A stretch of DNA of 33,924 bases from Acetobacteraceae bacterium (GTDB taxonomy: Bacteria; Pseudomonadota; Alphaproteobacteria; Acetobacterales; Acetobacteraceae): positions 1 through 33,924 of the forward strand of contig JAIYDS010000261.1 in NCBI GenBank assembly GCA_027487385.1, in the 5' to 3' direction. Every line of letters begins with the position of its first letter. The first letter of the stretch is position 1. Below are positions 10,471 through 17,831 of the stretch, in pieces. Under the pieces are notes generated by a model. The model had not been told where the DNA came from. It did not search any database and saw only the letters and a program-made list of their open reading frames with translations. The position numbers and the translations under genes were made by a program.

Positions 10471-10560
10471 GGCCTCCGGCGGCTGGGGCCACGGGCCCCA
10501 GACCCCTTCAATTCATGGGGTCTGGGGCCTTTCGGCCCCAGCCGCCGGAGGCCCTTTTTC
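10471..10560. terminator. large two-level palindrome, bidirectional terminator between convergent genes
   Basis: The outer arms are a perfect 20-base inverted repeat (10471-10490 with 10534-10553, containing CTCCGGCGGCTGGGG and its complement). Inside is a second perfect 13-base stem (10494-10506 with 10517-10529, arms GGCCCCAGACCCC and complement). The outer stem is flanked by AAAAAAG on the left and TTTTTC on the right, which supplies a U-tract in both directions. It sits between the lipoprotein stop (10461) and the amidase stop (10564). The right half, 10516-10554, recurs almost exactly at 24169-24207. Confidence 0.85.
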
Positions 10561-10563
10561 CCT

Positions 10564-12060
10564 TCAATCCCAGGTCTTGAAGGCTTCCATCCCCGAGATC
10601 GGCGGGGCCTTGGCCAACGCCGCCACATCCGGCACCGGCCGGCCGAATTCCGCGTCGCCCGCGAAGGCCGCCTCGATGGCCGCCGCCACCTGCAGCACCA
10701 GCACATCCCCGCCGCGCGGGCCCACGATCTGCAGGCCGAAGGGAAAGCCCTTCTCATCCACGCCCACCGGCAGGCTCATCGCGGGATGGCCCGTCAGCGT
10801 GACGTAGTAGGCGAGGCTCAGCCAGTGGAAATAGGTCCGCACCGGCTTGCCATCAATCAGCGCCGGATACAGTTCCCGCCAGGGGCGGGGCGAGCAGCAG
10901 ATGGCCGGGCTGACCAGCACCGAATGCTCGGCGAAGAATTTCTGGAAGTTGCGGTAGATCTGCGTCTGGCGCGTCAGCGCCGCGGAATTGTCGGCGAAGC
11001 TGTAGCGCCGCGCCTCCTCCACATTGGCGTGCATGTTGGGGCCGCAGAGATGCGGCGTCTTCTCCACCTTCTCGCCATGGGCGGACAGCACATTGACCGA
11101 GCGCAGCACCTCGAAGGCCTCATCGCCGCCGGACACATCGGGCGTGGCTTCCACCGCGCGGGCGAACATGGGGGCGAGGGCCGCCACCACCTTGCGGAAA
11201 GCGCGGCGGACGATGCTCTCGGTCGGCGCCAGGCCGAAATCCTCGGTGAAGGCGAGCTTCATCGAAGCGAGGTCGGCGGGGCGGACCGGGTGGAACAGCT
11301 CCGGCTGCTCGCGCATCGCCAGGCCCGGGAAGCTATAGGCCAGCGGGTCGGCCTCATCGTCGCTCGCCATGGCGGAGAGCATGAGGGCGAGGTCCGGCAC
11401 ATTGCGCGCCATCGGGCCCAGCATGGGCAGGGGCGACCAGCCATGGCCGCGCCGCTCGCTCGGCACCAGGCCCGAGGAGGGGCGATAGCCGACAATGCCG
11501 TTGAAGGCCGCCGGGTTGCGCAGCGAGCCGCCGGTGTCGCTGCCCGAGGCGAGCGGGATCATGTTGGTCGCCAGCGCGACGGCCGAGCCGCCCGAGGAGC
11601 CGGCCGCGTTGTATTCCGGGTTGAAGGCATTGCCCGTGGCACCCCAGACCACGTTCCGGCTGTTCGCGCCCAGGCCGAATTCCGGGACATTGGTCTTGCC
11701 GAGCACGATGCCGCCCGATTCGCGCAGGCGGCGCACCATGCCCTCGTCATGATCGGGCACATGGTCGGCGAAAAGCGGGCTGCCCCAGGTGGTGCGCAGC
11801 CCCTTGGTCGCTTCCAGATCCTTGATGCCGAGCGGCAGGCCATGCAGGGGCCCGAGCGCCTCGCCCTTCATGGTGGCGGCATCGGCGGCCTCGGCATGGG
11901 CGCGGGCGGCTTCCACATCCATCGCCGTCATGGCGTTCACCGCCGGGTTCACGGCGGCGATGCGGGCGAGGCAGGAATCGAGCAGTTCCACCGCAGAGAG
12001 CTTCTTCGCCCCGATCAGCCGGCGGGCTTCCAGGGCGGTCAGGTCACAGGCTTGGGTCAT
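10564..12060 (-). CDS. amidase (amidase-signature family)
   Basis: A 498-residue amidase-signature hydrolase that cleaves a carboxamide bond of unknown substrate. The Ser-cisSer-Lys triad is seen as K80 (LGIKDLEATKG), S155 (AAGSSGGS) and S179 (SGSDTGGSLRNPAAF); the 75- and 24-residue spacings match those of the family. The start at 12060 (MTQACDL) is chosen because the usual helix (LTALEARRLI) follows at once; the extra upstream open frame overlaps the next gene. The C-terminal part is full length. No GatB/GatC homologue is nearby, so it is not the tRNA amidotransferase subunit. No signal peptide is seen, so it is cytoplasmic. Confidence 0.92.
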   Translation of the reverse strand: MTQACDLTALEARRLIGAKKLSAVELLDSCLARIAAVNPAVNAMTAMDVEAARAHAEAADAATMKGEALGPLHGLPLGIKDLEATKGLRTTWGSPLFADHVPDHDEGMVRRLRESGGIVLGKTNVPEFGLGANSRNVVWGATGNAFNPEYNAAGSSGGSAVALATNMIPLASGSDTGGSLRNPAAFNGIVGYRPSSGLVPSERRGHGWSPLPMLGPMARNVPDLALMLSAMASDDEADPLAYSFPGLAMREQPELFHPVRPADLASMKLAFTEDFGLAPTESIVRRAFRKVVAALAPMFARAVEATPDVSGGDEAFEVLRSVNVLSAHGEKVEKTPHLCGPNMHANVEEARRYSFADNSAALTRQTQIYRNFQKFFAEHSVLVSPAICCSPRPWRELYPALIDGKPVRTYFHWLSLAYYVTLTGHPAMSLPVGVDEKGFPFGLQIVGPRGGDVLVLQVAAAIEAAFAGDAEFGRPVPDVAALAKAPPISGMEAFKTWD

Positions 12061-12131
12061 GGCGATCATTCCGGGACGTTTCGGCATTTCTACAATGCCT
12101 TCCGGGATTTGCCCAATGCCGGCCCGGCCCT

Positions 12132-12746
12132 TCAGCCGGGCGGGAGGCCCGCCGCCTGGATCAGCTGCTCGGCCCGGAAAAAGCCCAGGAACTCCCAATC
12201 CGCGCCGCGCGGGCGGAAAACGCCGGCCGCCCCCTCGGGGAATTCCGCCTGCGCGAGGCCGCGCCCCAGGATCATGCCGAGCGGCACGATATGGCCCACC
12301 ATGAAGCGATTCCCGCCCGAGACGGGCTGGGCCAGGCGGCGGGAGACGGCGCGGGCGTCGTCGCCAGCATTGCCGGGCGTGTAGTCATCGGCGATCAGAT
12401 CGCGCTCCACGCGGATCTGCGCGCGGCCAAAGGCCAGCTCGGCCGTGTCGAGGGCGCGGAAGACCTCGCTGGTCAGCACCTCATGCACCGGGATGTTCAG
12501 CGCGCGGATCGCCTGGCCCAGGCGGATGGCCTGCTGGCGGCCGGCCTCGCTCAGATTGCGCTGGCCGGCGCGGTCGCCGCGGCGGCCGGTATCCACCTGG
12601 CTGCGATCGGTGATGGCGTGGCGCACATAGATGTTCAGCCCGCCCGCGCGCAGCAGGGGCAGCAGGGTGGCCTCCGGGATGAAGGCAAAGCCCTGGGCCA
12701 GGGCCGGCATGGTGAAAACGGCCCCCAACAGCGCACGGCGATACAT
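12132..12746 (-). CDS. exported histidine phosphatase-family protein
   Basis: A 204-residue phosphoglycerate-mutase-like protein. An N-terminal signal (MYRRALLGAVFTMPALAQG) points to the periplasm. The catalytic His is in YVRHAITD (RHG-type motif with Ala in place of Gly), the second catalytic His is in FMVGHIVPLG, and the intermediate motif VLTSEVFRALDTAE matches the SxxxRAxxTA element. The GGAGAG Shine-Dalgarno eight to ten bases before the ATG at 12746 fixes the start. It lies 71 bases upstream of the amidase in the same direction and divergent from the 42-residue gene at 12998. The substrate is unknown. Confidence 0.85.
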   Translation of the reverse strand: MYRRALLGAVFTMPALAQGFAFIPEATLLPLLRAGGLNIYVRHAITDRSQVDTGRRGDRAGQRNLSEAGRQQAIRLGQAIRALNIPVHEVLTSEVFRALDTAELAFGRAQIRVERDLIADDYTPGNAGDDARAVSRRLAQPVSGGNRFMVGHIVPLGMILGRGLAQAEFPEGAAGVFRPRGADWEFLGFFRAEQLIQAAGLPPG

Positions 12747-12836
12747 GACAATCTCTCCATCGGGCTGGCGCGCGATTAGCCGAGGCGGGGCGGCGGGGCA
12801 ATCGCCCGTGGCGTGGGTGCCAGGAGCGAAACGCGC

Positions 12837-12877
12837 TGCAAAATGCAAGGCCTGAGGATGACGCTTTGCATTTTGCA
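12837..12877. promoter_or_regulatory. inverted repeat, candidate operator in a divergent promoter region
   Basis: TGCAAAATGCAA (12837-12848) recurs as its exact complement TTGCATTTTGCA (12866-12877). The second copy is also the core of a small hairpin, CTTTGCA-ttt-TGCAAAG (12864-12880). The centre is about 110 bases from the minus-strand histidine phosphatase start and 140 bases from the plus-strand start at 12998. A/T-rich TTTGCA words stand out in this GC-rich sequence, which suggests a protein-binding site. The regulator cannot be named. Confidence 0.5.
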
Positions 12878-12997
12878 AAGCCTGGCCCGCCCTGGTTCCG
12901 GCCCGAGAAAGGAAAATCCAATAAAATCAACAGGCCAATCTCCTGGCCTGGGGCTTGCTCCTGTTTCGTCAGGGAATGACCCCGAAGGAGGTTTCAA

Positions 12998-13126
12998 ATG
13001 TCCGATGTCACCCAAGCCACCCGCGGCGACTTCGCCTTGACCATCCTGCGCTTCGCGGTGCTCGCCACGGCCAGCACCCTGGTCGGTGTTCTGGCGCATG
13101 TGATCTGGAAGGCCGCTACCCAGTAA
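12998..13126 (+). CDS. 42-residue single-helix membrane miniprotein
   Basis: A short reading frame preceded by an excellent Shine-Dalgarno (AAGGAGG, 12985-12991, seven bases before the ATG). The product starts MSDVTQATRGDFALTI, has one hydrophobic helix (about residues 12-37, ALTILRFAVLATASTLVGVLAHVIW) broken here as LRFAVLATASTLVGV plus LAHVIW, and ends KAATQ with TAA. No family is recognised. The site strength, the AT-rich leader and the hydrophobic design favour a real small inner-membrane protein. It is divergent from the histidine phosphatase and is followed by a repeat array. Confidence 0.65.
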   Translation: MSDVTQATRGDFALTILRFAVLATASTLVGVLAHVIWKAATQ

Positions 13127-13137
13127 ATCGCGGCTTC

Positions 13138-13455
13138 CTCGCCCCCCCCGGCCCTTCCCCCAAAGGGCGGACTGCCCCCCAACCAACGGCTTCCTCTCCC
13201 CCCTGGGAGGCCGTTCGCCGAACGAGACTCGCCCCCCAAGCCCTTTCCCCCGAAGGGCGACTGGCACCCCCCAACGGCTTCCTCCCCCCAGGTGGCCGTT
13301 CTTCGCCAGGCTTCTCCCCCCGGCCCTTCCTCCCGAAGGGCACCCGGCGCCCCCCAACGGCTTCCCCCCCCAGGTGGCCGTTCTTCGCCAGGCTTCTCCC
13401 CCCGGCCCTTCTCCCAAAGGGCACCCAGCGGCTTCCTCTCCCCCGGAGGGGGCCG
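13138..13455. repeat. degenerate tandem repeat array, about four units of 71-88 bases
   Basis: The word AACGGCTTCC (AGCGGCTTCC in the last unit) recurs at 13185, 13273, 13356 and 13427. Each unit also holds a GGCCCTT...AAGGGC inverted repeat and long C-runs. Units three and four share an identical 41-base stretch (13289-13329 and 13371-13411). The array fills the space between the miniprotein stop and the convergent hydrolase stop. The GCCCTT/AAGGGC hairpins resemble weak terminators without a clear U-tract. It contains no credible gene. Confidence 0.85.
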
Positions 13456-13456
13456 C

Positions 13457-14491
13457 TCAGCGCATCAGGCCGCGGGCCGCGATCCAGGCCTGGATCCGCC
13501 CGGCCACCTCGTCGCTGTTCGTGTCCATCATCATCATGTGCGAGGAACCCGCGATGCCGGCCGCCGGCAGGTCCAGCGTTTCCGCCGTGCCGCCCGCCGC
13601 GCGGATCTGCTCCTGCCAGCGCGTGACATTGGTGCGCACGCCGCGCCAGAAGGCATTGCCCTCGATATGGTCGCCCCAGACGACCAGATGCGGAATCCCC
13701 CGCACCCGGGCCGCATCGGCCGTGGCCGGCGGCGCGCCGGAGGGTTCGATCGCGACGATGGCGCGCACCTTGTCCGGCGCGTTCAGCGCGGCGTTGAAGG
13801 CGAAATTGCCGCCCTGGCTGTGCACCACGATGACGCAGGGGCAGGCGGCCTGGACATAGGCGTCATAGGCCGCCTGGATCTGCCGATCCGTCGTCACCCA
13901 GCGCGGCACGGCCTGCGCCATGAACTGGTCCCAGGCGGCGACGGGGAAGCGCGTGTTGTCGAAGGCGCGGCGCTGGGCGGGGTTGGCGTTCCACCCATCC
14001 TGCGGGCCCACGCGGAACAGGCCCCAGCCCTCGCCCATGGTGCGGAAGACCGGCTCGCCCGCCAGGATTTCCGGGAAGCGCGCCCAGCCGCTGCGGCCGC
14101 GCTCCATGGCGTCCGAGGTGAAGACATCGTGACCCTGGCGAAGGAAGAACATCTGCCAGCCGGGCCGGCCATCGGGCGTCGTCTCATAGGTGACGCCGGT
14201 CAGCCCGCCGCCATGCCAGAGCAGCAGCGGATAGCGCGCGCGCGGGTTCTGCAGGCGGACATACTGGGCGTACATCTGCTCGACGCGGAATTGCCCGTTC
14301 GGGTTCATCCGCATCGGTGGTGCACCGGGGGAGAAGATGATCTCGCGCGGTTCAAGGCCCTCCACCGTCGCGATGCGGCCGCCGATATGCAGGCTGCCGA
14401 TCTCGCGCACGGCGATGGGTTCTTGCGCGCGTGCCGCCCCCCCGTGTGAAGAGAGGGCGGCAAGCAGCGCCGCCGCGATGAAGTTTTTCAT
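13457..14491 (-). CDS. exported alpha/beta hydrolase (esterase-like)
   Basis: A 344-residue protein with a cleavable signal peptide (MKNFIAAALLAALSSHGGAARAQE), so periplasmic or secreted. It has an alpha/beta-hydrolase fold, with the nucleophile elbow HSQGG in IVVHSQGGNFAF, an oxyanion segment LLLWHGGGLTG earlier, and the probable catalytic His in GSSHMMMMD near the C-terminus. The GGAGG Shine-Dalgarno six bases before the ATG supports the start. Similar proteins are annotated as esterases of unknown substrate. It lies 66 bases downstream of the nitrilase-like gene in the same direction. Confidence 0.88.
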   Translation of the reverse strand: MKNFIAAALLAALSSHGGAARAQEPIAVREIGSLHIGGRIATVEGLEPREIIFSPGAPPMRMNPNGQFRVEQMYAQYVRLQNPRARYPLLLWHGGGLTGVTYETTPDGRPGWQMFFLRQGHDVFTSDAMERGRSGWARFPEILAGEPVFRTMGEGWGLFRVGPQDGWNANPAQRRAFDNTRFPVAAWDQFMAQAVPRWVTTDRQIQAAYDAYVQAACPCVIVVHSQGGNFAFNAALNAPDKVRAIVAIEPSGAPPATADAARVRGIPHLVVWGDHIEGNAFWRGVRTNVTRWQEQIRAAGGTAETLDLPAAGIAGSSHMMMMDTNSDEVAGRIQAWIAARGLMR

Positions 14492-14557
14492 GGTGTTTCC
14501 TCCGCCTCTTTGGGGCGCAGGGAGCCTAGGCCGGGCTGAAAACCCAGGGCAAGCGGC

Positions 14558-15316
14558 TCACAGCATCAGGTTCCAGTAGAAGATCTGGTTCTGCCAGGTC
14601 GTCGTCGGCGCGATCACGTTCTTGTGCTGGTCATAGACGTTGCAGGTCTGGTGGCCGTATTGCCCGGTGCGGGTGGATGGCGCCTGCATGCTGGCGTTGC
14701 AATGCAGCGTGAAGCTGGTCCCCATGGCGTTGGCGGGCTTGAAGCTGACCGTATTGGCCGTGATGATGTGCACATCGACGGGTGCGTAATTGGCATTGGC
14801 CACCGTGCCCGAGTCATGCTCCATGCAGACCTCGATCGCAAAGCGGTAGTTGTTGGCACCGAACTGCAGGTTGAAATCACCATCCAGCGTGCCGTTGCGA
14901 TAGGTTCCGACGCCACCGGCCCCAACCTCGCCGCCCCAGGTCTGCTTCTGGTAGTTCAACACCTGGCCGCCATAGAGCACGGGAATCCGGTTGGCGAAGC
15001 GCCCAGATTTCCATGCCAGCTTGCTGCCCGAATAGGTGACGATGGAGCCGGGCACGAGGATGAAGTTCTGCGTGGTGTAGAGCCCGCCGCAGAGTTCCAC
15101 CAATTGCCGGTAGTCCGCTTTCGGCAGGGCCACATTGCCGAAGAAGAATTCCGGCGCCACGAAGCAATAGAGATCCCCGGGGGTCAATTGCGCGCCGAAA
15201 CAGGTCCGTACCGCCATCTTCAGCGCATCGAAACGGGTCTGGACGCTGGTGGTGGCGAAGTCCCGCGTCGCGCTGGAGCCATCGTGGTTGCACATGCCGA
15301 CGTGAAAAACAGGCAT
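14558..15316 (-). CDS. uncharacterised protein with a nitrilase-superfamily Glu-Lys-Cys pattern
   Basis: A 252-residue protein with no family I can name by overall similarity. Three segments fit the catalytic triad of carbon-nitrogen hydrolases in the right order and spacing: E56 in FVAPEFFFGN, K124 in LNYQKQTWGG, and C164 in FAIEVCMEHD (compare the family pattern of a hydrophobic strand, Cys, then an acidic residue). The C-terminal third is Asn/Gln/Thr-rich. There is no signal peptide. The start at 15316 is set by GGGGAGG six bases upstream; open sequence further upstream is not preceded by such a site. The fold assignment is inference. If correct, it would hydrolyse or transfer an amide or nitrile group. 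Confidence 0.72.
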   Translation of the reverse strand: MPVFHVGMCNHDGSSATRDFATTSVQTRFDALKMAVRTCFGAQLTPGDLYCFVAPEFFFGNVALPKADYRQLVELCGGLYTTQNFILVPGSIVTYSGSKLAWKSGRFANRIPVLYGGQVLNYQKQTWGGEVGAGGVGTYRNGTLDGDFNLQFGANNYRFAIEVCMEHDSGTVANANYAPVDVHIITANTVSFKPANAMGTSFTLHCNASMQAPSTRTGQYGHQTCNVYDQHKNVIAPTTTWQNQIFYWNLML

Positions 15317-15412
15317 TTCTAACCTCCCCTTCCGGCGCATATTCAAGGGGAAGCTCCGGGCCGAATGCAAGCCCTGGTTGCAGGACTCCCACCAACTCAA
15401 CCCCGGGCGACC

Positions 15413-15955
15413 TCAGGCCGCGGGCGGAGCTGCCAGCGCGGCCTCAATCGCGCGAATCATCGGCGGGGAATCGGGCGCTGTCTGGGTGGAGAAGCCCTGC
15501 ACCCGCCGCCCATCCCGGCTGACTAGATATTTGTGGAAGTTCCACCGCACCGGCCCGGCCTCGCGCGCCGCCCAGGCGAAGAAGGGATGCGCGCGCTCGC
15601 CCCGCACCGGGTTGATCGCGGTGATGGGGAAGGTGATGCCGAACATCGCATCGCAGAATTCCCGCACTTTCCGCGCATCGGTGCTTTCCTGGTTGAAATC
15701 GGTCGAGGGCACGCCGATCACCGTCAGGCCACGCGCCTCGTAGCGCTCATGCAGGCGTTGCAGGGCGGCGTATTGCGGGGTGAAGCCACAGAAGCTCGCC
15801 GTGTTCACCACCAGCATCACCCGGCCGCGGAACTGTGCCAGCGGCAGGGGCCCGCCTTCGATCGCCTCGAAGCCGAAATCGAAGGCACTCGGCGCGCTCG
15901 CGAGGGCCGGTCCGGTCATGGCCAGCCCCGCCAGGAAGGCACGGCGGTCAACCAT
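15413..15955 (-). CDS. glutathione peroxidase-family protein with twin-arginine signal
   Basis: A 180-residue thiol peroxidase that reduces hydroperoxides. The active-site Cys is C56 in NTASFCGFTPQY (the Sec position of animal enzymes), with Q89 in STDFNQES and W138-N139 in VRWNFHKYLV completing the tetrad. The N-terminus MVDRRAFLAGLAMTGPALASA has a twin-arginine RRxFL motif and hydrophobic core, so it is probably exported folded to the periplasm. The ATG at 15955 overlaps the end of the upstream molybdoenzyme gene by eight bases, indicating coupled translation. Whether the reductant is glutathione or thioredoxin cannot be told from sequence. Confidence 0.9.
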   Translation of the reverse strand: MVDRRAFLAGLAMTGPALASAPSAFDFGFEAIEGGPLPLAQFRGRVMLVVNTASFCGFTPQYAALQRLHERYEARGLTVIGVPSTDFNQESTDARKVREFCDAMFGITFPITAINPVRGERAHPFFAWAAREAGPVRWNFHKYLVSRDGRRVQGFSTQTAPDSPPMIRAIEAALAAPPAA

Positions 15956-16607
15956 AACGCTCCTCCAGCCAGGGGTCGGCATTGTTGTGATAGCCGCGCA
16001 CCTCCCAGAAGCCGGGCTGGTCCTCGGCCCGCAGCTCGATGCGGGTGACCCATTTCGCGCTTTTCCAGAAGTAGAAGCGCGGGATGACGATGCGCGCCGG
16101 GCCGCCATGCACGCGCTCCAGCGGCGCGTTGTTCCAGGAATGCGCGATCAGCGCATCCTCGGCGGCGAAGACCTCCAGCGGCACATTGGTGGTGTAGCCG
16201 TCATAGGAGTGGAAGACGACGAAGCGCGCCTCGGGCGTGGGCCGCGCCATCTCCAGCAGCTCCCGCGCGGCGACGCCGTGCCAGATATTGTCATAGCGGC
16301 TCCAGGCCGTGACGCAGTGGATGTCGTTCTTCCATTCGCGCTGCGGCAGGGCGCGGAAGGCGTCCCAATCCAGCGCGAGCTTGTTCTCGACCAGGCCTTC
16401 CACGCGCAGGCGCCAGCGATCCAGCTTCACCTCCGGCTGCACGCCGAGGTCGAGCACGGGGAAATCGGTCACCAGGCGCTGGCCGGGGGGCAGGCGGTCC
16501 TGGCCGGGCCCGCCGGTCAGCAGCCGGCCCTCGCGCGCCCATTTCTCCTTGCTGGTGATCAGCTTCTCCTTCACCGCCCCGGTGAGGATGACGTCGTCTT
16601 CGGCCAT
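15948..16607 (-). CDS. sulfite oxidase-fold molybdopterin-dependent oxidoreductase
   Basis: A 219-residue protein consisting of the molybdopterin-binding domain of the sulfite oxidase/YedY superfamily. The Mo-ligating Cys is C98 in NDIHCVTAWSRYDNIWHG. Other family landmarks are LRVEGLVENKL, the HSYDGYTTNVPL segment and the VIPRFYFWKSAKWV strand. The start at 16607 (MAEDDV) has GAAGGAAA upstream. No Tat or Sec signal is visible, unlike MsrP/YedY, so it is predicted cytoplasmic, and no heme-binding partner is adjacent. It overlaps the peroxidase gene, which hints at a shared oxidative-stress or sulfoxide-repair role. The substrate is unknown. Confidence 0.88.
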   Translation of the reverse strand: MAEDDVILTGAVKEKLITSKEKWAREGRLLTGGPGQDRLPPGQRLVTDFPVLDLGVQPEVKLDRWRLRVEGLVENKLALDWDAFRALPQREWKNDIHCVTAWSRYDNIWHGVAARELLEMARPTPEARFVVFHSYDGYTTNVPLEVFAAEDALIAHSWNNAPLERVHGGPARIVIPRFYFWKSAKWVTRIELRAEDQPGFWEVRGYHNNADPWLEERYG

Positions 16608-16755
16608 GATGCTTTCCTTCGCGTGCAGAATAGGTGCGCCTTCGGCCGCCGGATGCAAGATGATACGCGCAGGGCGCCCCTGGTCCCGGCCAAAGGATTG
16701 CACTATCTCCATGCAGGGACGAAATGCCGGTGCGCCCCAGCAACCGGAGATGACC

Positions 16756-17745
16756 ATGACCAACCGCCGCCAGATCCTTGGGCTCCCTTGGGCTGCCCTT
16801 GCCGCCACCCCGATGCTGGCCGCGCCGGCCCTGGCGCAGGCGCGCTGGGCGCCGAGCCGCTCGGTCCGCCTGATCGTCCCCTTCCCCGCCGGCGGCAGCC
16901 CCGATGTGCTGACGCGCCTCATGGCGCCGCATGCCCAGGCGGCCCTCGGCCAATCCGTGCTGGTGGAGAACCGCACCGGCGCGGGCGCCACCGTGGGGTC
17001 GGGCTTCGTGGCGCGCGAGGCGCCGGATGGCCACACCGTGCTGGCCGCGACCATCTCCTCCCTCACCGCGCCCTTCATGATGAACCCGCGCCCCTATGAC
17101 CCCGTGCGGGATTTCCGGGCGCTGAGCCTGCTCGCCATCACGCCGACCGTGCTCGTTGTCCGGCCGGATTTCCCGGCGCGGACCGTGCAGGAATGGCACC
17201 AGGTGATCCAGCGCAACCCCGGGCGCTTCACCTTCGCCTCCGGCGGCGTCGGCAATCCCGCGCATCTGGCGGGCGAGCTCTATCGCTCGATGACGCGGGC
17301 GGACATCACCCATGTGGCCTTCCGCGGCAGCGCGCCGGCACTCGTGGAACTGCGCGCCGGGCGGGTGGATTTCTCCATCCTCGACCTGCCCTCGGCCGCG
17401 GCCATGATCGCGGACCGCTCCATCCCCGCGCTCGCCGTCGGCACCGCCGAACGCCTGTCCACCCTGCCGGACCTGCCCACGATCAGCGAGACGGTGGCGC
17501 CGGGCTTCGAGGCCTATTCCTGGGTGATGTGGTGGCTCGCCGCCGCCACGCCCGATCCGATCGCGGCGCGGTTGCAGGAAGTGGCGAATGATGCGCTGCG
17601 CCAGCCGGATGTGCAGGCGCGCGGCGCCCAGGCGGGCTTCCTTCTGCGTGGTACGGATGCCGCGGGCGCCCGGGCCCATGTGGCTGCCGAGAGCGAGAAA
17701 TGGGGCCGCATCATCCGCGAGCGGAATATCACCTTCGAGGGCTGA
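16756..17745 (+). CDS. Bug-family tripartite tricarboxylate solute-binding protein (TctC-like), first of two
   Basis: A 329-residue periplasmic receptor. The signal region MTNRRQILGLPWAALAATPMLAAPALAQA contains RRQIL, a possible Tat motif. Family features are VRLIVPFPAGGSPDVLTR, GHTVLAA, the central HVAFRGSAPALVELRAGRVDF loop, LPDLPTISE and the C-terminal EKWGRIIRE. The ATG at 16756 is preferred over the one at 16750 because ACCGGAG is then at the right distance. Bug proteins bind carboxylates, often feeding TctAB permeases; none is encoded here. Orphan Bug receptors are numerous in Burkholderiales and Acetobacteraceae. The ligand is unknown. Confidence 0.92.
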   Translation: MTNRRQILGLPWAALAATPMLAAPALAQARWAPSRSVRLIVPFPAGGSPDVLTRLMAPHAQAALGQSVLVENRTGAGATVGSGFVAREAPDGHTVLAATISSLTAPFMMNPRPYDPVRDFRALSLLAITPTVLVVRPDFPARTVQEWHQVIQRNPGRFTFASGGVGNPAHLAGELYRSMTRADITHVAFRGSAPALVELRAGRVDFSILDLPSAAAMIADRSIPALAVGTAERLSTLPDLPTISETVAPGFEAYSWVMWWLAAATPDPIAARLQEVANDALRQPDVQARGAQAGFLLRGTDAAGARAHVAAESEKWGRIIRERNITFEG

Positions 17746-17831
17746 CCCCATCGGGTCATGGACAAAGCCTTGCACGCCCGCCATATGCGCCCGGCCCCGG
17801 AACGGCGGGGCGCATCCTGGGAGTGTCACCC

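Noticed and set aside
13138..13455. CRISPR array
   Set aside because: The units are degenerate, 71-88 bases apart, with no constant repeat and unique spacer pattern, and no cas gene is near.
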